Part shown: positions 1 through 5,407 of the stretch, in pieces
How the letters are laid out: each line of letters begins with the position of its first letter
How positions within the stretch are numbered: the first letter of the stretch is position 1
Assembly (NCBI GenBank): GCA_011523115.1
Contig: WTHO01000096.1
Location: forward strand, 14,711-21,133
Length of the DNA: 6,423 nucleotides
Direction of reading: 5' to 3'
Origin: Halieaceae bacterium
GTDB lineage: Bacteria > Pseudomonadota > Gammaproteobacteria > Pseudomonadales > Halieaceae
Position numbers and translations under genes: made by a program
The notes under the pieces: model-generated
Seen by the model: the letters and a program-made list of their open reading frames with translations, nothing else
Databases searched by the model: none
Told to the model about the DNA's origin: nothing

Positions 1-1145
1 CGACCCAACATCGATCTGGCGACGAGTTCTCGCATGATCTCGGATGAGCCACCATAAATGGTCTGGATACGCGCATCGACGTAGAAGCGCGAGATGGGGT
101 ACTCCGCCGTGTAGCCGTAGCCGCCGAAGAGCTGCAGGCATTGATCAGCGACGCGACACTGCATTTCGCAGCTGGCGAGCTTCAGCATGGCAGCCGTATC
201 GGCGGTCAGGGTGCCGTTGGCATAGTCGCGCGCGCACTGCTCGTAGAACGCCCGATTGATCGCGATATCCGTTTTAACGTCTGCCAGTTTGAAGCGGGTA
301 TTCTGAAATTGCCCGATTTTCTGTCCGAAAGCTTCGCGCTCCTGAACATATTGCACCGTGATATCCAGAGCGCCTTCAGAGGCAGCGACCGCCTGAGCGG
401 CGATGCCGAGTCGTTCTCGCGGGAGTTCTTCCATCATGATGACGAAGCCCCGATTCTCCTCGCCCAGTAACGCCGTTGCGGGTAGTCGCACGTCATTGAA
501 AAACAACAGAGCGGTGTCGGAGGTGTGTTGCCCAATTTTGTCGATCTTTTTGGATTTTTCGAATCCGGCACTGTGGGCGTCGACCAGAAAGAGAGAGGTC
601 CCTTTGGCGCCCTTACCGGGGTCTGTAATGGCGGCAACGATCACGAGATCTGCGTGAATGCCGTTGGTGATAAAAATCTTCGACCCGTTCAAGACCCACT
701 CATCGCCATCGCGGACGGCGTTGGTGCGAATACCCTGAACATCGGAGCCTGCGCCCGGCTCGGTCATGGCGAGGGCACCGACCACCTCGCCTTTGGCCAT
801 GCGGGGCAACCAAAAGGCTTTCTGCTCCTCGGTGCCGTGACGGCTGAGATAGGGTGCGACGATGTTGTTGTGGATACCATAGCTCGATGCGAAGCCGCCG
901 AAGCCCATCTCCGACAGCTCTTCGATCATGGCGAGCGTGACATGGGGTGACGTACCCGCGCCTCCATATTGTTCCTCCATGTCAGGGCAAAGTAGGCCGG
1001 CGTCACCGAGTCGGTTCCACAGCTCCCGGGGGACCATACGGTTGGCTTCCCACTCTTCATAGTGAGGTGTAATCTCTTGTTCGAAGGCGCGGCGCGCCAT
1101 GTCTCGAAAAAGCGTCAATTCGTCCAGATCAACGGCTTGATTCAT
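1..1145 (-). CDS. acyl-CoA dehydrogenase, long-chain/isovaleryl type (3' end cut by the window edge)
   Basis: This FAD flavoprotein introduces the alpha,beta double bond of an acyl-CoA and passes electrons to ETF, the first step of beta-oxidation or branched acyl-CoA breakdown. Reading down from the ATG at 1145 gives 381 open codons. The family is usually 380-390 residues, so only a few residues are missing. It begins MNQAVDLDELTLFRDMARRA. The flavin-binding motif MTEPGAGSD is at residues 127-135, followed by GSKIFITNG. The helix motif LPRERLG places Glu244 where long-chain and isovaleryl-CoA dehydrogenases carry their catalytic base. The C-terminal motif IYGGSSEI has Gly365 where medium-chain enzymes have the catalytic Glu, so the enzyme belongs to the former group. 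LFGGYGY lies between. Upstream of the start is GGCAGGAAC, a plausible but very closely spaced ribosome site. It is transcribed divergently from the oxygenase operon. Chain length cannot be read from the sequence. Confidence 0.95.
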   Translation of the reverse strand, partial: MNQAVDLDELTLFRDMARRAFEQEITPHYEEWEANRMVPRELWNRLGDAGLLCPDMEEQYGGAGTSPHVTLAMIEELSEMGFGGFASSYGIHNNIVAPYLSRHGTEEQKAFWLPRMAKGEVVGALAMTEPGAGSDVQGIRTNAVRDGDEWVLNGSKIFITNGIHADLVIVAAITDPGKGAKGTSLFLVDAHSAGFEKSKKIDKIGQHTSDTALLFFNDVRLPATALLGEENRGFVIMMEELPRERLGIAAQAVAASEGALDITVQYVQEREAFGQKIGQFQNTRFKLADVKTDIAINRAFYEQCARDYANGTLTADTAAMLKLASCEMQCRVADQCLQLFGGYGYTAEYPISRFYVDARIQTIYGGSSEIMRELVARSMLG

Positions 1146-1149
1146 GTTC

Positions 1150-1179
1150 CTGCCCTGCGTAATTTGCCGAGGCGGGCAG
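1150..1179. repeat. inverted repeat in the divergent intergenic region, possible operator
   Basis: CTGCCC at 1150-1155 is repeated in inverted form as GGGCAG at 1174-1179 with an 18-base spacer. It lies just upstream of the dehydrogenase ATG and next to the candidate promoter, where a repressor controlling either divergent gene could bind. Each arm is only 6 bases and the interior is not symmetric, so chance is a real alternative. No regulator gene is in the window. Confidence 0.25.
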
Positions 1180-1206
1180 TATGAAGAAACTTGTCGGGAA
1201 GCACAA
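1178..1206 (-). promoter_or_regulatory. candidate sigma-70 promoter for the acyl-CoA dehydrogenase
   Basis: On the minus strand TTGTGC (complement of 1201-1206) and CATACT (complement of 1178-1183) are separated by exactly 17 bases, about 33 bases before the dehydrogenase start. The -10 element matches TATAAT at 4 of 6 positions and the -35 matches TTGACA at only 3 of 6. Position and spacing fit but the match is weak, and such pairs arise by chance. Confidence 0.25.
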
Positions 1207-1215
1207 AACACCATC

Positions 1216-1222
1216 GGAGTGA
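1216..1222 (+). promoter_or_regulatory. Shine-Dalgarno-like site that bears on the oxygenase start
   Basis: GGAGTGA resembles the GGAGGTGA consensus and ends seven bases before the in-frame TTG at 1230. Neither the upstream in-frame TTG at 1191 nor the downstream ATG at 1254 has a comparably good site, so this supports TTG 1230 as the start. The use of TTG keeps the assignment uncertain. Confidence 0.4.
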
Positions 1223-1229
1223 ACCGTCT

Positions 1230-2126
1230 TTGAACGCGCATGATTCTCAGACCATGGCGGTCGCCAAACCGGCGCCGCGGAACCTCGCTGAGCGCTTGGC
1301 AGCCCATTTGCCGAGCAATCTTGTGGCCGAGCTGATCGATACCTTTGAGACCCAGGGTTTTTGCGTTATTCCTGAGCTGCTTGATGCGGCAACGCTCGCG
1401 AGACAGCGGGAGGCGCTGGCGCCCTGGATTGAACAAGGGCCCAAAGGCCGTAATGTCTTCGAGGGCACACGGACGCACAGGGTCTATGCGATGCTGGCGA
1501 AGGATCCGGTATTCGCCGAGTTGGTGGCGCACCCCGTCGCGCTGGCATGGGCAGAGCATTATCTCGGCGAGAGTTGCCTGCTGTCGGCTTGTTTGGCCAT
1601 TTGTTTGGAGCCGGGCGAGTCGGCTCAGCCGTGGCACACGGATGATGGGCACGCTACGCTGGCGCCCCCCCATGACCTGCTGGGCGTGTCGACTTTTTGG
1701 GCGCTTGACGATACCACCTTGGAGAATGGCGCCACGGAGGTGTTACCGAGCAGTCATCTATGGTCTGTGACAGAGTTCCCCGGCGCGCTGCGAGATCTGG
1801 ATTTTGCGCAGGGGGACGATGTCGAGGGCGACCCCGGTGCTCACCCCGATGCGGTATCCGTCACCATGCCCGCGGGCTCTCTGATGATCGCCCGGGGGGA
1901 TCTGTGGCACCGCGGGGGTGCCAATCGCTCCGATCAGGCGCGTCGCGTCGTGACGCCACAGTATTGCGCAGGCTGGTTGCGGCCGCTGGAGAGCATGTTG
2001 CTGTCGGTCACGCCTGAGCAGGCAGCGCTGCTGCCTGAGCGCGTCAGAGAATTGCTGGGGTATTCCATCCACCCGCCGTTTATGGGGTATTCTGACGGGG
2101 TGCATCCAAGGCGTCTGTTGCCGTGA
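1230..2126 (+). CDS. phytanoyl-CoA dioxygenase (PhyH) family Fe(II)/2-oxoglutarate-dependent oxygenase
   Basis: The family hydroxylates an unactivated or heteroatom-adjacent carbon, using O2 and 2-oxoglutarate and releasing succinate and CO2. The double-stranded beta-helix signature is complete. WHTDD supplies the first iron ligands, His (codon 1635-1637) and Asp (1641-1643). DLWHRGG supplies the distal His (1908-1910). An Arg eleven residues after that His matches the 2-oxoglutarate-binding Arg of human PhyH. ENGATEVLPSSH is the usual motif between them, and FETQGFCVIPELLD is the typical N-terminal block. Length is about 298 residues, normal for the family. The frame is open from TTG 1191, and ATG 1254 is also possible; TTG 1230 was chosen for its GGAGTGA site, and everything before the GFCVIP block is poorly conserved. 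It is the first gene of the plus-strand cluster, 47 bases before the aldehyde dehydrogenase. Family members act on acyl-CoAs, ectoine, phosphonates, halogenation substrates and others, so the substrate is unknown. Confidence 0.9.
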   Translation: MNAHDSQTMAVAKPAPRNLAERLAAHLPSNLVAELIDTFETQGFCVIPELLDAATLARQREALAPWIEQGPKGRNVFEGTRTHRVYAMLAKDPVFAELVAHPVALAWAEHYLGESCLLSACLAICLEPGESAQPWHTDDGHATLAPPHDLLGVSTFWALDDTTLENGATEVLPSSHLWSVTEFPGALRDLDFAQGDDVEGDPGAHPDAVSVTMPAGSLMIARGDLWHRGGANRSDQARRVVTPQYCAGWLRPLESMLLSVTPEQAALLPERVRELLGYSIHPPFMGYSDGVHPRRLLP

Positions 2127-2141
2127 GCGACGGCGCACAGT

Positions 2142-2153
2142 TTTGAATTCAAA
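2142..2153. repeat. perfect 12-base palindrome before the aldehyde dehydrogenase
   Basis: TTTGAATTCAAA is a perfect palindrome in the 47-base gap between the oxygenase stop and the aldehyde dehydrogenase start. It stands in an AT-rich patch running to TTAATAA that contrasts with the GC-rich surroundings. It could be part of an operator or an internal promoter. It is short, and I found no convincing -35/-10 pair with it. Confidence 0.3.
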
Positions 2154-2173
2154 TCTTAATAACCGAGGTCATC

Positions 2174-3604
2174 ATGCGCGAGTACACACAGTTCTATATC
2201 AATGGTCAGTGGGTTGACCCCGTCACGCCAAAAACGCTTGAAGTGCTGGATCCGGCCACAGAAGAACCCTGTGCGACGATTTCGCTGGGGACAGAGGCAG
2301 ATGTCGATCTAGCTGTAGCGGCGGCGAAAGCGGCCTTTGAGACCTTCAGCCAGACCAGCGTCGAAGAGCGAGTCGGCATGCTCGAGCGGATGGCCGAGAT
2401 TTTTCAGCGACGCATCGGTGAAATCGCCGAGGCGATTCGCCTCGAAATGGGGGCCCCCATCAAGCTGGCCAGTACCGCCCAAGCCTACGCGGGTCTCGGC
2501 CACATTACCGAGGCCGCTAAAATCCTGAAGTCCTATGCGTTCACCGAGGATCTGGGGCCACATCGGGTGGTCAAGGAGCCCATCGGGGTCTGCGGGCTGA
2601 TCACGCCCTGGAACTGGCCGCTGAATCAGGTGAGTTGTAAGGTCGCGCCAGCACTGGCGGTGGGATGTACGATGGTGTTGAAGCCCAGTGAGATTGCGCC
2701 TCTGTCGGCTTATCTTTACGCGGAGATCATGGATGAGGCGGGGGTGCCAGCAGGCGTATTTAACCTGGTCAACGGCGACGGCCCGACGGTAGGTGAAGCG
2801 CTCTCGAGGCACCCGGACGTCGACATGATGTCCTTCACTGGCTCGACACGAGCGGGATCTCTGGTGGCACAAAATGCGGCGCCAACCGTGAAACGTGTGA
2901 CCCAGGAGCTCGGTGGCAAGTCACCGAACATCATCCTGGAGGATGCCGATCTGGAGGCGGCGGTCACGCGCGGCGTCATGCACATGTACAACAACACCGG
3001 ACAATCTTGTAACGCCCCATCCAGGATGCTTGTTCCCCGCCATCTGTTGTCGCAGGCAGAGTCCATTGCGGCGGCCGTGACAGAGAGTGTGGTCATTGGG
3101 CCCACGGAGGAGGAATCCACGACGATGGGACCGGTGATCTCCAAAATACAGTGGGACAAGATTCAGGGGTTGATCGAGGCCGGCATTGCTGAGGGTGCCA
3201 AAGTCGTCTGCGGCGGGCCCGGTCTTCCGGATGGCTTTGATCGCGGCTACTACGTGCGACCGACCGTATTCTCTGAGGTCAGTAATGACATGACTGTCGC
3301 CCAACAGGAGATTTTTGGTCCCGTGCTGGTGATGATCCCCTACGACAGCGAAGAGGAAGCGATTCGCATCGCTAACGATACGCCATATGGCTTGGCCGGT
3401 TACGTGCAGGGCGGCGACCTTGAGCACGCGCGCCGCGTCGCTTCCCGCATTCGCGCGGGGAATGTTCACATCAATGGCGCCTCTCCGGGCCTCGACGTCC
3501 CCTTCGGCGGTTACAAACAGTCCGGCAATGGACGTGAGTGGGGCGCCCATGGTTTCACCGATTACCTTGAGATCAAGGCGATCTCGGGCTTTGAAGCCGC
3601 CTGA
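2174..3604 (+). CDS. NAD(P)-dependent aldehyde dehydrogenase (ALDH superfamily)
   Basis: It oxidises an aldehyde to the carboxylic acid with NAD(P)+ through a cysteine thiohemiacetal, presumably in the cytoplasm because no signal peptide is seen. The full fold is present in 476 residues, normal for the superfamily. PWNWP carries the oxyanion-hole Asn147, and VLKPSE has the cofactor-binding Lys170. FTGSTRAG (221-228) is the nucleotide-binding turn. ELGGKSP gives the general base Glu245, GQSCNAPSR gives the catalytic Cys279 (TGT at 3008-3010), and EIFGPV has Glu379. The C-terminal PFGGYKQSGNGRE block is intact. GAGG at 2165-2168 sits five bases before the ATG. The gene follows the oxygenase by 47 bases and precedes glpK by 24, so an operon is likely. 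A short-gap partner of an oxygenase that forms hemiacetals or aldehydes makes sense, but superfamily membership does not fix the substrate. Confidence 0.94.
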   Translation: MREYTQFYINGQWVDPVTPKTLEVLDPATEEPCATISLGTEADVDLAVAAAKAAFETFSQTSVEERVGMLERMAEIFQRRIGEIAEAIRLEMGAPIKLASTAQAYAGLGHITEAAKILKSYAFTEDLGPHRVVKEPIGVCGLITPWNWPLNQVSCKVAPALAVGCTMVLKPSEIAPLSAYLYAEIMDEAGVPAGVFNLVNGDGPTVGEALSRHPDVDMMSFTGSTRAGSLVAQNAAPTVKRVTQELGGKSPNIILEDADLEAAVTRGVMHMYNNTGQSCNAPSRMLVPRHLLSQAESIAAAVTESVVIGPTEEESTTMGPVISKIQWDKIQGLIEAGIAEGAKVVCGGPGLPDGFDRGYYVRPTVFSEVSNDMTVAQQEIFGPVLVMIPYDSEEEAIRIANDTPYGLAGYVQGGDLEHARRVASRIRAGNVHINGASPGLDVPFGGYKQSGNGREWGAHGFTDYLEIKAISGFEAA

Positions 3605-3628
3605 GTGGCTTGATTTGAGGGAACGCTC

Positions 3629-5122
3629 ATGAGGGTCATCCTGGCCATTGACCAGGGCACGACGGGCACGACCGTGGCAGTGATGAATACCCGTGGAGTG
3701 CTTCTGGGTAGCGTCAATCATGAGTTCCCTCAGATCTTCCCGAAGCCGGGTTGGGTAGAGCACGAGCCCGAGGCAATCTGGAAGTCCGTACTCAAAGGCA
3801 TCCGCGCGGTATTCCGCAAGGGTCTCTGTAAGCCCGCCGACATTGCCTGCATCGGTATTACCAATCAGCGTGAAACCGCGCTGCTCTGGGAGCGCAGGAC
3901 AGGAAAGCCGGTCGGCCGGGCCATCGTTTGGCAATGCCGACGCACCGCCTCTTTTTGTGAGTCGCTTCGTAAGAAGGGGCTGGAACCGATGGTGCGGGAC
4001 CGGACCGGTCTGGTATTGGATCCGTACTTTTCTGCCAGCAAGTTTCGATGGTTGCTCAATGGTATCGACGGGGCGCGCGGGCGGGCGCGTCGGGGAGAAA
4101 TCGCCGCCGGCACGATTGATGCCTACCTGCTGGCGAGACTGACGGGTGGCGCCGTGCACGCGACCGACGTCTCTAACGCTTCCCGCACCTCACTGATGAA
4201 TTTGCGGACACTGGATTGGGATCCGGAATTGCTCAAGCTGTTCAATGTGCCCAGAGGGGTGCTACCCGATATTGTTCCCTCCAGCGGCGACCTGGGTAAA
4301 ACAGCGGGGGTGCCGGGCCTGCCCGATGGGATACCGATTACCGGTGTAGCGGGCGACCAACAGTCAGCACTGTTTGGTCAGGCAGGCTTTGATCGAGGTG
4401 CCGCAAAATGCACCTTTGGTACGGGCTCCTTCATCTTGATGAACACGGGCCATGATCGGCTGCACAGTGACGCGGGGCTCTTGAGCACGATTGCTTGGCA
4501 GTTACCGGGCCAACAGACCCCGGTGTATGCCCTTGAGGGGGGTGCATTTATTTGCGGCGCCGCTGTGCAGTGGTTACGCGATGAATTAGGCATTATCAAA
4601 CGGGCGCCTGATATCGAGCGGTTGGCCGCTACGGTGCCTGACGCGGGCGGCGTGGAATTTGTGCCGGCCTTGACCGGCTTGGGGGCGCCGCATTGGGATC
4701 CCGACGCCAGAGGACTGATCTCTGGACTCACGCGCGGCGCCAGTGCAGCGCATCTGGCCCGGGCCACCCTCGAGGCCATGGCGCTCCAGAACGTGGATAT
4801 CCTGCGTGCGATGGAGCGCGACTTGGGGCGCAGGCTCGGCGAGCTCAAGGTGGACGGTGGTGCCGCTGCCAACAACCTCTTGTTGCAACTGCAGGCGGAT
4901 TATCTGGGGAGGAGTATTGTGCGGCCGAAGGTCATCGAAACGACGGTTGCCGGCGCGTGTTTCCTGGCAGGCTTGGGCGTGGGTATCTGGCGAGACACCG
5001 ACGCGCTGGCCAAGGTATGGCGCGCTGATCAGACCTTCCCCTCGAGGATGGGGACTTCTCCGCGACGTAAGCGGTTGGCATCGTGGCAGCAGGCGATTAA
5101 CCGCGCCAAAGCCGCTGGCTGA
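3629..5122 (+). CDS. glpK: glycerol kinase, FGGY family
   Basis: It phosphorylates glycerol with ATP to sn-glycerol 3-phosphate in the cytoplasm. At 497 residues it aligns with E. coli GlpK (502) almost end to end from memory. Glycerol contacts are all kept: NQRET (Arg81, Glu82), WQCRRT (Trp101), DPYFS (Tyr133), AGDQQ (catalytic base Asp243, Gln244) and FGTGSF (Phe268). PKPGWVEH, LTGLGAPHWDP and VDGGAAANN are also conserved. Two differences stand out. The phosphate loop reads DQGTTGTT, with Thr15 where E. coli has Arg17. The segment matching the GGKGGTR fructose-bisphosphate loop is replaced by PGLPDG without the key Arg, so that feedback inhibition is probably absent. The C-terminal region that binds enzyme IIA-Glc in E. 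coli is also not recognisable. GAGGGA at 3617-3622 precedes the ATG at good spacing. No glpF or glpD is nearby; the neighbours are an aldehyde dehydrogenase and a small CxxC protein. Confidence 0.93.
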   Translation: MRVILAIDQGTTGTTVAVMNTRGVLLGSVNHEFPQIFPKPGWVEHEPEAIWKSVLKGIRAVFRKGLCKPADIACIGITNQRETALLWERRTGKPVGRAIVWQCRRTASFCESLRKKGLEPMVRDRTGLVLDPYFSASKFRWLLNGIDGARGRARRGEIAAGTIDAYLLARLTGGAVHATDVSNASRTSLMNLRTLDWDPELLKLFNVPRGVLPDIVPSSGDLGKTAGVPGLPDGIPITGVAGDQQSALFGQAGFDRGAAKCTFGTGSFILMNTGHDRLHSDAGLLSTIAWQLPGQQTPVYALEGGAFICGAAVQWLRDELGIIKRAPDIERLAATVPDAGGVEFVPALTGLGAPHWDPDARGLISGLTRGASAAHLARATLEAMALQNVDILRAMERDLGRRLGELKVDGGAAANNLLLQLQADYLGRSIVRPKVIETTVAGACFLAGLGVGIWRDTDALAKVWRADQTFPSRMGTSPRRKRLASWQQAINRAKAAG

Positions 5123-5129
5123 CTGAGCC

Positions 5130-5303
5130 GTGGCGGAAATACTCCCGTTTGGTAAGCCAAAAAAGCCGGCGCAGGCGCTCTGCCGCAACGGCCATCACAA
5201 GTGGCGCCCTGTCAAAAGTGACCCTTTTGCAGTGCATCGTGGCGAGTTGATTACGCGCTTTCGGTGCGAGCGTTGCGGTAAAGAGAAAGTGAAGGCAACC
5301 TGA
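5130..5303 (+). CDS. small putative zinc-ribbon protein (57 residues, function unknown)
   Basis: A GTG start at 5130 opens a 57-codon frame ending at TGA 5301-5303. It begins 8 bases after the glycerol kinase stop. An in-frame TGA at 5124-5126 rules out any earlier start. It opens MAEILPFGKPKK and has Cys18, His22/His23 and Trp25 (LCRNGHHKW), then Cys46 and Cys49 (FRCERCG), a layout able to bind one zinc ion as a C-x3-H...C-x2-C ribbon. It is rich in Lys, Arg and His, with no signal peptide or membrane segment. The sequence between the two halves, RGELITRFRC, resembles small conserved proteins I recall from gammaproteobacteria that begin MAEI-PF and end in a CxxCG knuckle. That recollection was not checked. 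Tight spacing suggests translational coupling to glpK. There is no strong ribosome site. A role in nucleic-acid or protein binding is possible, but none is shown. Confidence 0.72.
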   Translation: MAEILPFGKPKKPAQALCRNGHHKWRPVKSDPFAVHRGELITRFRCERCGKEKVKAT

Positions 5304-5305
5304 GG

Positions 5306-5345
5306 GCGAGCTTCGCTCGCTTACCACCACGGGGTAGTAGTGGTG
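5306..5345 (+). terminator. two adjacent small hairpins after the cluster, possible transcription end
   Basis: GCGAGC-TTC-GCTCGC (5306-5320) can form a six-pair stem with a three-base loop. CACCAC (5325-5330) pairs with GTGGTG (5340-5345) around a nine-base loop. They lie just after the small CxxC gene, where the upstream operon could end. Neither is followed by a run of T, so a classical intrinsic terminator is not supported; attenuation, mRNA stabilisation or nothing are alternatives. In the rest of the gap to 5407 I see only TACACT at 5361-5366 as a weak -10 and no partner -35. Confidence 0.3.
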
Positions 5346-5407
5346 ATCTGCGGTAGCCGATACACTCGACCTTCTCACAATATCCTCAACGTCAGGGAGT
5401 GCAGCTG

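Noticed and set aside
44..950. Several plus-strand open frames of 71-141 codons in the first kilobase
   Set aside because: They are antisense to the acyl-CoA dehydrogenase, whose frame is open for all 381 codons with family motifs.
1345..2152. Alternative-frame and antisense open frames within the oxygenase gene
   Set aside because: The oxygenase frame contains the complete HxD...H...R iron and 2-oxoglutarate signature; the others are Arg/Pro/Trp-rich shadows.
2921..4159. Open frame of 412 codons on the minus strand spanning the aldehyde dehydrogenase and glycerol kinase
   Set aside because: It lies antisense to two genes with full family signatures, has an Arg/His/Pro-rich composition with no recognisable motif, and is the kind of long shadow frame expected opposite GC-rich coding sequence.
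5304..5407. Riboswitch or small RNA gene in the gap before the aminotransferase
   Set aside because: Two short hairpins exist, but there is no conserved riboswitch core that I can recognise, no T-run and no convincing promoter.
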